Shown: positions 46,417 to 54,368 of the stretch, piece after piece | Numbering within the stretch: the stretch's first letter is position 1 | Layout: every line of letters begins with the position of its first letter | DNA from: Lysobacter sp. KIS68-7 | Lineage (GTDB): Bacteria > Pseudomonadota > Gammaproteobacteria > Xanthomonadales > Xanthomonadaceae | DNA: 64,000 nucleotides | NCBI RefSeq assembly: GCF_021284745.1 | Contig: NZ_CP089925.1 | Span: 2,603,001-2,667,000, forward strand | Reading direction: 5' to 3' | Notes under the pieces: generated by a model | The model's input: the letters and a program-made list of their open reading frames with translations, nothing else | The model's database searches: none | Told to the model about the DNA's origin: nothing | Translations under genes and position numbers: made by a program

Positions 46417-47928
46417 TTACGCGCTGCCCGACGCAGCCTCTTCCATCTTCGCAAGTACCTGGTCGAGGTTGAAGCTGGCCGCCTTCTGCCGTGGGGGGAA
46501 GTCCTTGAACGTCGCGATGAACTCTCCCACCATCGCCTGCGCAGGCACGAGCATGTAGGCGCGACGGAAGAACCAATCCCAGTACGTGTTCGAGGTGATC
46601 TCCGCGCGTTCGTAGGGGTCCGTCCGCAAGTTGAATGTGTAGGGCAAGCGCAACGGGACGAATGGCGTCTGCCAGACCCTGAGGGTGCCCGGAGTCGTCT
46701 GCTCCAGGAACAGCATCTTCCAGTTGTCGTAACGGATCGCCGCAACGTCGCCTTCGTCGGTGAAATAAATGAACCCCTTGCGCGGGCTCGTCTTTTCCTT
46801 GCCTGTCAGATAGGGCAGCAGGTTGAAGCCGTCGAGGTGGACCTTGAAGGTCTTGTTTCCCACCTTGTGGCCCTTCACCAGCTTTTCCTTGATGTCCGGT
46901 TCGCCGGCAATCGCGCAGATCGTCGGGAACCAGTCGAGATGGCTGACGATTTCGTTCGACTCCGATCCGGCCGGAATCTTGCCGGGATAGCGGACCAGGC
47001 ACGGAATGCGGTACGCGCCCTCCCAGCTCGAGTTCTTCTCATTGCGGAACGGCGTGTAGCCGCCATCCGGCCAGGTGTTCATGTGTGGCCCGTTGTCGGT
47101 GCTGTACTGCACGAACGTGTCGTCCGCGATCCCGAGCTCGTCCAACAAGTCGAGCATCTTGCCGATGCAGTCGTCGTGGTAAAGCATCGTGTCGTGGTAC
47201 TCCGACTGCCAGCGACCCGCCTTGCCTTTCCAATCCGGATGCACATGCGTGAATGCATGCATGTGCGTCGTGTTGAACCATACGAAGAACGGCTCGCCGG
47301 CCTCGTGCGCGGCCTTGATGAACTTCATGGCCGCTTCCATGAACTCCGTATCGCAGGTTTCCATCCGCTTCTTGGTCAGCGGGCCGGTGTTTTCGATCTT
47401 CTGCCCGCCCTTGCCGTCGGCCCAGCAATGCAGCACGCCACGGGGGCCGTACTTCTTCTTGAAGTCCGGGAAGTCCTTTTCGTTCGGGTAGTCCTCGTGC
47501 TCCGGCTCTTCTTCGGCGTTGAGGTGATAGAGGTTGCCGAAGAACTCGTCGAACCCGTGCATGGTCGGCAAGTGTTCGTCGCGGTCGCCCAAATGATTTT
47601 TGCCGAATTGACCGGTCCGGTAGCCCAGCCCCTTGAGCGCCTCGGCGACGGTGATGTCTTCAGGTTGCAGCCCGAGTCCCGCGCCGGGGAGACCCACCTT
47701 GGTCATGCCCGTACGCAGGCCGCACTGGCCCGTAAGGAAGGATGCGCGCCCGGCGGTGCAGCTCTGCTCCGCGTATGCGTCGGTGAAGAGCATCCCTTCC
47801 TTCGCGATGCGGTCGATGTTGGGTGTGCGATACCCCATCATGCCCCGGGTGAAGCAACTCAAGTTCGCCTGGCCGATGTCGTCGCCCCACATCACCAGGA
47901 TGTTCGGCTTCTTTGTCTTGGTTGCCAC
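46417..47928 (-). CDS. Cys-type sulfatase (arylsulfatase) 2
   Basis: The protein has 503 residues. The start codon is GTG at 47928 with GAGGTGA upstream. The formylglycine site is C57-T-A-G-R61, metal residues lie in MWGDDIGQ, and the YSTDNGPH block follows. No signal peptide is seen. It is the paralogue of the 44186 gene and faces it tail to tail across 716 bp. It is slightly better preserved relative to the family pattern (NGPHMNTWPDGGYTPFRNEK). It needs the same maturation, for which no gene is seen here. Its substrate is unknown. Confidence 0.92.
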   Translation of the reverse strand: MATKTKKPNILVMWGDDIGQANLSCFTRGMMGYRTPNIDRIAKEGMLFTDAYAEQSCTAGRASFLTGQCGLRTGMTKVGLPGAGLGLQPEDITVAEALKGLGYRTGQFGKNHLGDRDEHLPTMHGFDEFFGNLYHLNAEEEPEHEDYPNEKDFPDFKKKYGPRGVLHCWADGKGGQKIENTGPLTKKRMETCDTEFMEAAMKFIKAAHEAGEPFFVWFNTTHMHAFTHVHPDWKGKAGRWQSEYHDTMLYHDDCIGKMLDLLDELGIADDTFVQYSTDNGPHMNTWPDGGYTPFRNEKNSSWEGAYRIPCLVRYPGKIPAGSESNEIVSHLDWFPTICAIAGEPDIKEKLVKGHKVGNKTFKVHLDGFNLLPYLTGKEKTSPRKGFIYFTDEGDVAAIRYDNWKMLFLEQTTPGTLRVWQTPFVPLRLPYTFNLRTDPYERAEITSNTYWDWFFRRAYMLVPAQAMVGEFIATFKDFPPRQKAASFNLDQVLAKMEEAASGSA

Positions 47929-48106
47929 GGTGTCACCTCATCCTGAGTGTTGCTGAACCCTCAGAATCGGATCTGCGCCACCCGCCGCTCAAGCGTGGAA
48001 ATTCGGTCCCGGAGTAGGTACTTCTACTGCTCGCGGCTGCCGTTTCAACTCAGCAAGTCCCAAGGCTTGGCTTCCGTCCAGCGGGATTTCAAACAAGTTG
48101 AGCGAA

Positions 48107-48132
48107 TGTCTGCTTTGGGTCGAAAGCGGTCA
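48107..48132 (-). repeat. Dispersed palindrome, copy 7
   Basis: TGTCTGCTTTGGGTCGAAAG followed by CGGTCA, of the same type as copy 5. Confidence 0.85.
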
Positions 48133-48196
48133 CCCAATCTGGGGCCCAAGCTCATCAATCGGGTCTCCCGGGCCTGCAAATGGCTCGCGACGCACT

Positions 48197-48448
48197 CGAA
48201 CGCGTCGCGGACGTCTCCGAGTGGGTCCGGAACCCAATCGAACGCGTCGCCGACGTCTCCGAGTGCGTCCGGAACCCAATCGAACGGGTCGCCGACGCAA
48301 TCGAGTGCGTCCGGAACCCAATCGAACGCTTCGCCAACCCACTTGAGTGCGTCCGGAACCCAATCGAACGCTTCGCCAACGCACTTGAGTGCGTCCGGAA
48401 CCCAATCGAACGCGTCGCCGACGTCTCCGAGTGCGTCCGAAACGCACT
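48197..48448. repeat. 42-bp minisatellite, six copies
   Basis: Six full 42-bp units begin at 48197, 48239, 48281, 48323, 48365 and 48407, with partial units on both sides. Units begin CGAACGCGTCGCCGACGTCT and end TGCGTCCGGAACCCAAT. They differ mainly in positions 7-27. Because 42 is 14 codons and no stop is present, all six frames are open. The plus frame gives VRNPIERVADVSEC-type helical 14-mers, the minus frame DALGDVGDAFDWVP-type 14-mers. There are no unique spacers, so it is not a CRISPR. Confidence 0.9.
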
Positions 48449-48612
48449 CGAACGCGCTCGCGACCCGTTTTTGGCGCACTCGCCGGAGCTGCGGACATTG
48501 CCAGTCCGCTTCAGGACGTATCCGCCTGACGTCGTGCGCTCCCGTCCAGTAGGGATGCGCGAACGCAACGCAGAACTCCGGAGCCACACCGACTAACGCA
48601 GCGCACGCCCCG

Positions 48613-48772
48613 ATCGCGGTGAAGGACCGACACGCCCTCGGTTGTCGCGACTGCAGGGCGGCCATGGATGGCCACCCGGGCGGAGCTCCGTTTGCATGGA
48701 TGCGGCTTGTAGGCGCTCCGACGGGCGCGATAACCGAGGGCGTGGCGGTCCGCCCCTCCGGAGCCGAGGCTC
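48613..48772 (-). repeat. 160-bp repeat element, copy B (inverted)
   Basis: This is the reverse complement of 42901-43060, with the closest agreement at both ends and in the two inner arms. It ends seven bases before the stop codon of the sulfotransferase gene. Confidence 0.85.
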
Positions 48773-48779
48773 TTGGCGG

Positions 48780-50396
48780 TCAGGCCGCCGAAGCTTCGGC
48801 GAGCAAGACACCTTCGTACTCGGCGACCAGATCCGCCAGCAACGCCTCCACCGGCGCCATCCCGGCCGCATAGCGCTTCCACCCACCCACGTTGCGCGTA
48901 TGGATCGGCTGCCGCAGCTGCAGCGTGCTGGCCGTCGTCGTCACCGACTTGTTCGCCAGGATGTCCGTGACACCCTCGACCTCAGGCAACCCCAGATAGG
49001 CCTGCACGCGACGCGCCTCCACATCCGCCTGCGACACCAGGTCCTCGTAACGCACATCGAGGATGCGCCCCGGCGCGATCGCATGCCAATGCCGCATCAA
49101 GCGCGCGTAATTACGGTAATGCACCGCCAACTCATCCAGCGCATAGCTGTACGGATAGTACTTGTGCGCGAACAGCTCCTTCAGGTTCGAGAAGCAACTG
49201 TCCATCGGATGCCGGCGCAGGTGGATGATCTTCGCGTGCGGCAGCGCCTTGAGGATCGCACCGCACCACTGGAAATTCATCGGATGCTTGTCGACGAAGA
49301 ACGCCGCACCCTCGGCGCGCCACGCGGACTTCGCCAGGTAGCGACGACCGAGCAGCGCCGGATCCAGGCGCGCCACGTATTCGCCGATCCACGGCTCCAG
49401 CGTCAGCGACAGCCGATGGTTGTTCACCCACTGCATCTGCTGGCGGAAATCGTTGAGCTCGCCGCAGGTCCTGATCTGCGGATGGTTGCCGAGGATGCGC
49501 TCCAGCAGCGTGGTGCCGGTGCGCGGCATGCCGACGACGAAGATCGGCGTCGCGCCCCCCAGCACTTCCCCGCAGCCATCGAGGAAGCCCGCCGGCGTCG
49601 ACGCGATCAGCGCGTCATAGGCGGCCGTTTCCTGCGCGACATCGTGGTGCGTGACGCTGCGCCGCGCACGGGCACCGTCCATCAGCGCTTCCCACGCCGC
49701 TTCGGTGTCGCCGAGCGTGTCGAGTTCCTTGAACAACGCGAAGTGCAGGAACGTCGTGTCGTCGTGGCCAAGCTCGGGGTGCGCGAGCGCTGCACGCATG
49801 CGCGCGACGCGCTCCCGCCCGCCTTCTTTCCTGCCGAACTGCGCACAGGACCAATGGGCGTGGCCGAAGTTCGGGGCCTTGGCGACGCTTTCCTCGCAAG
49901 CCGCCACCGCCGCATCGATCGGGCCGGTGAAGCTCCGCACGATGCCCAGGACGTGTGCGGTGAACGCATCGTCGGCACCGTTGGCGCGCGCCAGTTCGAC
50001 GCAGCGCAGGGCGCTCGGCTGGTCCTCCAGATTGCTGTACAGGCGCGCGAGTTCGAGCAGCACACCGGCGTTCGCCGGGTGTTCGTGGTCGATGAGACCG
50101 AGCGTGGCGTGCGCGAGATGGTGCTCACCCACTTCCAGCAGGCCCTGGACGATCTCGAGGATGTCCCCCGCCGACGCGTTGTCGGCGCGCTGGCTGGCCG
50201 AGAACGCATTGAGCGTGGCCTCGCGGGTCAGTCCCGCCAGATGGCAGGTCCTGGACAACATCGCGTAGGCCAGCGGCGCGTGCGGGGCGGCCTGGATCAG
50301 CTGCACGCACAAGGCCTCGGCCTCGGGGTAGCGCTGCTCGCGGAAGTGTTCGACGGCCTGCTGCCACACGGCCTGGAGATCGGGTTGCTGTTGCAT
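48780..50396 (-). CDS. TPR-sulfotransferase
   Basis: The protein has 538 residues. Residues 5-240 are TPR-like helices. Residues 284-530 form a PAPS-dependent sulfotransferase domain with the 5'-phosphosulfate loop VVGMPRTGTTLLE (287-299) and the 3'-phosphate block HLRRHPMDSCFSN. This two-part layout matches the bacterial TPR-sulfotransferases. It would move sulfate from PAPS to an unknown acceptor, possibly a glycan or peptide. The two sulfatases just downstream would do the reverse chemistry. No signal peptide is seen. Confidence 0.9.
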   Translation of the reverse strand: MQQQPDLQAVWQQAVEHFREQRYPEAEALCVQLIQAAPHAPLAYAMLSRTCHLAGLTREATLNAFSASQRADNASAGDILEIVQGLLEVGEHHLAHATLGLIDHEHPANAGVLLELARLYSNLEDQPSALRCVELARANGADDAFTAHVLGIVRSFTGPIDAAVAACEESVAKAPNFGHAHWSCAQFGRKEGGRERVARMRAALAHPELGHDDTTFLHFALFKELDTLGDTEAAWEALMDGARARRSVTHHDVAQETAAYDALIASTPAGFLDGCGEVLGGATPIFVVGMPRTGTTLLERILGNHPQIRTCGELNDFRQQMQWVNNHRLSLTLEPWIGEYVARLDPALLGRRYLAKSAWRAEGAAFFVDKHPMNFQWCGAILKALPHAKIIHLRRHPMDSCFSNLKELFAHKYYPYSYALDELAVHYRNYARLMRHWHAIAPGRILDVRYEDLVSQADVEARRVQAYLGLPEVEGVTDILANKSVTTTASTLQLRQPIHTRNVGGWKRYAAGMAPVEALLADLVAEYEGVLLAEASAA

Positions 50397-50398
50397 GA

Positions 50399-50419
50399 CG
50401 GACTACCGGGGGTAGTCCG
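50399..50419. promoter_or_regulatory. Perfect 9-bp inverted repeat at the sulfotransferase start
   Basis: CGGACTACC, GGG, GGTAGTCCG begins two bases before the start codon (50394-50396, minus strand). The leader hairpin or operator would cover the ribosome site. Confidence 0.55.
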
Positions 50420-50447
50420 CAGTTCACCACCCCACCCTGCCCCACGC

Positions 50448-50466
50448 ACCCCCCGACGTGGGGGGT
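50448..50466. promoter_or_regulatory. GC palindrome ACCCCCC-N5-GGGGGGT between sulfotransferase and M4 protease
   Basis: This is the second copy of the palindrome seen at 40115-40133. It stands 80 bp before the M4 protease ATG and 52 bp before the divergent sulfotransferase ATG. Confidence 0.5.
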
Positions 50467-50545
50467 ACCGGCCGCCGGTCGACTAGCCCGAGTCTTGCCC
50501 GGTCGCGTCCTTCGCGTCGTCCGAAATCTTTACCTAGGGGAAACC

Positions 50546-52219
50546 ATGTCGCCGCTTGCCAAGGCCCTGTCCGTGGCCATTTTCATGTCTGCCGCCGGCC
50601 ACGCCGCCGCGGCCGACACCGCTACTCCCGCCACCCGCGCCCTTGGCGTGATCCGTTCGAATCCGGCGGCCACGCGCCTGTCGGCTTATGACAATTTCCA
50701 GGTGCGCGGCGTCATCGTCGATCGCGACGGCACCGAGCACGTGCGCATGGACCGCACCTACCAGGGCCTGCCGGTCGTCGGCGGCGACCTGGTGGTGCAT
50801 TCGAAGGCCGGTGTGCTCAAGCGCACCAGCGTGACGCAGGCCGCGCCGCTCAACCTGTCGGTTACGCCGACCATCACGGCGCAGTCCGCCATCACCGCCG
50901 CCGGCGTGCAGTTCGGCACCAAGTTCGACACGGTGCCGAAGTCCGGCCTGGTCGTCTACGCGCGCACCGCCAAGCCGAAGCTCGCCTATGAAGTGCTGTA
51001 CACCGGCACGAAGGCCGACGGCACGCCCACGCGCATGCACTACTACGTCGACGCCGCCAACGGCGCGATCCTCGAGAAGTTCGACGACATCGAAACCGGC
51101 ACGCTGCCGGGCACCGGTGCGCAGACGGGCACGCCGCCGACCACGCCGGTCACCACGCCGGCCATCGGCCCGGGCAACTCGCTGTTCGCGGGCAACGTCA
51201 CGCTGAACACGCAGTTCAATGCCACGCGCCACATCTACGAGCTGACGGATACCACGCGCGGCAACACGCACATCAACGATATCGGCAACGGCTACCGCGG
51301 CGCGGGCACGCTGATCGTCGACGCCGACAACAAGTGGGGCAACGGCGCGACCAACGACCGCGTGAGCGCGGCCGTCGATGCCGCCTACGGCTTCGCGAAG
51401 ACCTGGGACTTCTACAAGACCGCCTTCGGCCGCAACGGCATCCGCAACGACGGCGTGGGCGCGTACGGCGCCGTCCACTACTCGGTCAACTACGTCAATG
51501 CGTTCTGGAACAATGGCTGCTTCTGCATGTCCTTCGGCGACGGCAACGGCACCACGGTGCGCCCGCTCGTGTCGATCGACATCATCGGCCACGAAGTCAG
51601 CCACGGCGTGACCGCAGCCACCGCCAACCTCGTCTACAGCGGCGAATCCGGCGGCCTGAACGAAGCCACGTCCGACATCATGGGCACGATGGTCGAGTTC
51701 TTCGCCAACAACCCGAACCAGCCGCCGAACTACCTGATCGGCGACGAGATCTTCATCACCCCGGCCTGGAACAACTACATCCGCGCGATGTTCAAGCCGC
51801 GCCTCGGCCCCGACAAGACCTCGCCGGACTGCCTCCCGAGCGCGACCACGCCGTCGAACGGGATCACGTACCAGAACTTCACGATGATGGATCCGCACTA
51901 CAACTCGGGCGTGGCGAACCACTTCTTCTACCTGCTCGCCGAAGGCGCCGTGGTGCCGGCCGGTTACGAAGCCGGCACGCCGGCCAACCTGGGCCCGAGC
52001 AACCTGGTGTGCAACGGCAACGTCGGCCTGGTCGGCATCGGCCGCGACAAGGCCATGCAGATCTGGTACCGCGCGCTGACGACGTACTTCACCTCGAGCA
52101 CCAACTACGCCGCCGCGCGCGTGGCCACCGTGAACGCGGCCGGCGATCTGTTCGGTGCGGGTTCGGCGGAACAGAACGCTGTCACCGCGGCGTGGGACGC
52201 CGTGTCGATGTCGCCCTGA
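50546..52219 (+). CDS. Secreted M4 (thermolysin-type) metalloprotease
   Basis: The protein has 557 residues. The ATG at 50546 follows AGGGGAAA. The signal peptide ends near AAAADT (residue 23). An FTP/PepSY propeptide occupies about 35-210 (YQGLPVVGGDLVVHSKAGV lies in it). The catalytic domain has H349-E350-V-S-H353 and the third zinc ligand E373 (GGLNEATSD), with the later active-site block HYNSGVANHFFYLL. All residues for activity are present. It would be exported, self-processed and degrade external proteins, as in predatory or lytic relatives. A terminator follows. Confidence 0.95.
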   Translation: MSPLAKALSVAIFMSAAGHAAAADTATPATRALGVIRSNPAATRLSAYDNFQVRGVIVDRDGTEHVRMDRTYQGLPVVGGDLVVHSKAGVLKRTSVTQAAPLNLSVTPTITAQSAITAAGVQFGTKFDTVPKSGLVVYARTAKPKLAYEVLYTGTKADGTPTRMHYYVDAANGAILEKFDDIETGTLPGTGAQTGTPPTTPVTTPAIGPGNSLFAGNVTLNTQFNATRHIYELTDTTRGNTHINDIGNGYRGAGTLIVDADNKWGNGATNDRVSAAVDAAYGFAKTWDFYKTAFGRNGIRNDGVGAYGAVHYSVNYVNAFWNNGCFCMSFGDGNGTTVRPLVSIDIIGHEVSHGVTAATANLVYSGESGGLNEATSDIMGTMVEFFANNPNQPPNYLIGDEIFITPAWNNYIRAMFKPRLGPDKTSPDCLPSATTPSNGITYQNFTMMDPHYNSGVANHFFYLLAEGAVVPAGYEAGTPANLGPSNLVCNGNVGLVGIGRDKAMQIWYRALTTYFTSSTNYAAARVATVNAAGDLFGAGSAEQNAVTAAWDAVSMSP

Positions 52220-52300
52220 TAACAACAACAAGCCCCAAGGCATCGCCCACGTGCGGGGAGGCACGTGGTCGATGGTGGATCGTCGACCGGTGACGACGCC

Positions 52301-52339
52301 TGGCCCGCCTCTACCTGAAGGGAGGCGGGCCAGCTTTTT
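52301..52339 (+). terminator. Rho-independent terminator after the M4 gene
   Basis: The stem TGGCCCGCCTC / GAGGCGGGCCA has a 10-nt loop and is followed by GCTTTTTA. Confidence 0.9.
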
Positions 52340-52408
52340 ATCGGAACACCGCGCTCGGGTAACCTGCGCCCCGGGGGCCGCGTGACGCGGCCAGGGGGAG
52401 AGACGGGA

Positions 52409-52741
52409 ATGCTGGGATTGCTCGCGGTGCTGTTGGTCTTCGCGCTGGTCGCGGTCGTGCCCGTCATGATCGGTGCGCGCATGGTCGGTGCGAACAACAC
52501 CGGCTTCGGGTCGGCGCTGTTCGGCGTGATCATGCTGGCCTGTCTGTCGGGCGCGGTGAAGCTGTTCGGATTCAGTGACGTGCTCGCCTTCGTGGTGGGC
52601 GCCGGCGTCGGCGGGCTGTTGTTGTCGGCCATCCTGGGCACGACGTTCTGGCGCGCGTTGGGTGTGTCGGTGATCGCGACGGCGATCCAGGTCGGCGCGA
52701 TCGTGCTGTTTGCGGGGGCGCTTCTCGCCAGCAGAGCCTGA
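52409..52741 (+). CDS. Small polytopic membrane protein
   Basis: The protein has 110 residues from ATG at 52409 (AGGGGGAGAG upstream); a GTG at 52382 is the alternative. Four hydrophobic segments (LLAVLLVFALVAVVPVMIG, FGSALFGVIMLACLSGA, LAFVVGAGVGGLLLSAILG, ALGVSVIATAIQVGAIVLF) cover nearly the whole chain. No family is recognised. It is the last chromosomal gene before the integrated element. Confidence 0.7.
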   Translation: MLGLLAVLLVFALVAVVPVMIGARMVGANNTGFGSALFGVIMLACLSGAVKLFGFSDVLAFVVGAGVGGLLLSAILGTTFWRALGVSVIATAIQVGAIVLFAGALLASRA

Positions 52742-52791
52742 GGGCGGCCGCTGGGCAGGCCGAATCGACCGGCGTCCGGTAATCTGTACGG

Positions 52792-52851
52792 ATGCTCAAG
52801 ATCGACACCCACGCCCATTTCTGTTTCCACGTGCGTCTGCAGGTGTCCTGA
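52792..52851 (+). pseudogene. 5' stub of a probable metal-dependent amidohydrolase at the element junction
   Basis: The ATG at 52792 begins MLKIDTHAHF, then CFHVRLQVS and a stop. The first ten codons are the standard opening of amidohydrolase-2 family enzymes, with the metal-binding D-x-H-x-H pattern (ACMS decarboxylase is one such). Similarity ends near 52821, 143 bp before the integrase gene. A TAATCT (52780) could be its -10. The simplest reading is a gene interrupted by the element. A short match by chance is the alternative. Confidence 0.5.
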
Positions 52852-52928
52852 GCCTTCGCGCAACCCTATTTTTACAGCGTTTTTCGACGCTACACGTGTC
52901 CCACCGCTCCATTGCATCAACCCGCAAA

Positions 52929-52956
52929 TAGGGGTGACAATCGGGGTGAAACAGGG
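52929..52956 (+). promoter_or_regulatory. Three helically phased GGGG(T)GA repeats before the integrase
   Basis: GGGGTGA at 52929 and 52941 and GGGGA at 52952 are spaced 12 and 11 bp, about one helical turn, just before the integrase ATG. They could be integrase arm sites or an autoregulatory site. Flanking GTGTCCC and GGGACAC form an outer inverted pair. Confidence 0.45.
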
Positions 52957-52964
52957 GACACACC

Positions 52965-54197
52965 ATGCCGCTTTCCGACACTGCGATTCAAGCGTTGAAG
53001 TGCCGCGCGGGGGCGCGTTTCACGAAGTACCACGATCGAGACGGCTTGTTCGTCTATGTGTTCCCGTCGGGTACGAAGTCGTTCGTCCTTCGCTACCGAA
53101 TCCACGGCGCCGAACGCTCGTTCTCCCTGGGCCGATACCCGACGGTGACGCTTAAGAGGGCCCGTGAACGCGCCACCGCGATCCGTGGGCAAATCGCAGA
53201 CGGTGTCGACCCGGTGCAGGACAAGCGTCGCCGGATGGCCGCTGCGGCAGCGCACGACGCGGCGCGCTTCACTGCACTCGCCGACGACTGGCGCAAGCGC
53301 CAAACGTGGACGTCCGCAGTGCGGGCGCAATACGACCGCCTCTTCGAGCGAGACATCCTCCCCGCTCTCGGTCGCCTGCCGGTGGCTGACGTCGCAATCG
53401 ACGACGTGCAATGCCTCGTCGATAGCGTCGCTGAACGGGGCAAGGTCGTCGCAGGCCACGTGCTGCTGTTGGTCCGCGGGGTTCTCAAGCACGCCGTCGC
53501 AAAGAAGCTGGCCCCCTACAACGTAGCCAGAGAGGTCCAAGCGCCGAAGCGCGAGCGCGGGGCGAAGAAGTCGTACCGACATCTTGAAGCAACGGCCGAC
53601 GTTCGCATGCTCATCGAGCGCATCGAGGGCTACAACGGAAACCTGGAAACGAAGATCGCGTTGATGCTGCTCGTGCTGACCTTCGTACGGCCGAGCGAGT
53701 TGCGCGAAGCCACATGGCCGGAATTCGACCTGGATGCAATCGACGCCGATGGACAGGCCGCGCCGTCCTGGAGCATCCCCGGCGAACGAATGAAGCGCGG
53801 CCGACCCCATGTCGTGCCGTTGAGTACGCAGGCCGTTCTGTTGCTTCGCAACTTGAAGGAATTGACGGGCCATGCCCGCCACTTGTTCCCGAACGCCCGT
53901 GACTCTGACAAGCCGATGGCGCGGAATACGTTCATCCGCGCGCTGCGGGACTACATGCGCATCCCGACGACCGCTCACGGCGTTCGTCATTTGGCGAGTA
54001 CGACGCTCAATTCGCAGGGTTGGAACCGGGACTGGATCGAGCTTCAGCTCGCGCATTGGAACGAAGGCGTGCGCGGGGCCTACAACAAGGCGCAATGGCT
54101 TCCCGATCGACGCCGCATGATGCAGGCATACGCCGACTGGCTCGACCGGGTTCGCACCATCGAGCCGAACGTTATCCCGCTTCGACGAGCGAGCTGA
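52965..54197 (+). CDS. P4-type tyrosine integrase
   Basis: The protein has 410 residues. The N-terminal arm-binding DUF4102 domain is FTKYHDRDGLFVYVFPSG (about 19-36). The core-binding domain spans about 100-190. The catalytic set is R242 (VRPSELR), H338-G-V-R341 (TAHGVRHLAS), H364 (AHWN) and nucleophile Y373 (GAYNKA). It is therefore complete. It integrates and excises the P4-like element whose other genes follow on the same strand. No tRNA gene lies at its side; the left junction instead seems to lie in an amidohydrolase gene start. Confidence 0.95.
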   Translation: MPLSDTAIQALKCRAGARFTKYHDRDGLFVYVFPSGTKSFVLRYRIHGAERSFSLGRYPTVTLKRARERATAIRGQIADGVDPVQDKRRRMAAAAAHDAARFTALADDWRKRQTWTSAVRAQYDRLFERDILPALGRLPVADVAIDDVQCLVDSVAERGKVVAGHVLLLVRGVLKHAVAKKLAPYNVAREVQAPKRERGAKKSYRHLEATADVRMLIERIEGYNGNLETKIALMLLVLTFVRPSELREATWPEFDLDAIDADGQAAPSWSIPGERMKRGRPHVVPLSTQAVLLLRNLKELTGHARHLFPNARDSDKPMARNTFIRALRDYMRIPTTAHGVRHLASTTLNSQGWNRDWIELQLAHWNEGVRGAYNKAQWLPDRRRMMQAYADWLDRVRTIEPNVIPLRRAS

Positions 54198-54201
54198 CGT
54201 T

Positions 54202-54255
54202 ACACCCGACATTCTTGCGCATTTTTTTTGGCGCTCCCTACAGCGTGTCGGGTGT
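54202..54255 (+). promoter_or_regulatory. Long hairpin after the integrase gene
   Basis: ACACCCGACA (54202-54211) and TGTCGGGTGT (54246-54255) are perfect 10-bp arms around a 34-nt loop that includes eight T residues. It could act as terminator, operator or replication-linked structure. Confidence 0.5.
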
Positions 54256-54294
54256 CGCGAGGACGTGTTTCGCGTAACTCCTTGATTCTGTTCG

Positions 54295-54354
54295 CCGACA
54301 TTCTGTCGGGTTCCCGATTCGAGATGCGTGTGTTCTGTTTCGCACGTCGAAACA
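54295..54354 (+). promoter_or_regulatory. Cluster of palindromes before the AlpA-like gene
   Basis: CCGACA-TTC-TGTCGG at 54295-54309 repeats the CCGACATTC word of the hairpin at 54202. TGTTTCG-CACGT-CGAAACA at 54336-54354 is a 19-bp perfect inverted repeat, flanked by GTGTG and CACAC, 14 bp before the AlpA-like ATG. Both are good operator candidates. Confidence 0.55.
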
Positions 54355-54368
54355 CACACAGGTACGTC

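Larger units (their letters stand above)
47929..48779. other. 851-bp gap with repeats
   Basis: Between the second sulfatase and the sulfotransferase there is no convincing gene. The stretch holds a dispersed palindrome (48107-48132), the 42-bp minisatellite (48197-48448) and copy B of the 160-bp element (48613-48772). A frame at 48180-48596 on the plus strand would encode 138 residues through the minisatellite but lacks a ribosome site. Confidence 0.6.

Noticed and set aside
48197-48448. Possible CRISPR array
   Set aside because: Units are contiguous 42-bp copies with no unique spacers, and no cas gene is present.
52742-52964. tRNA 3' end as the attachment site of the integrase
   Set aside because: No cloverleaf-forming sequence or TTCRANY-type arm was found upstream of the integrase.
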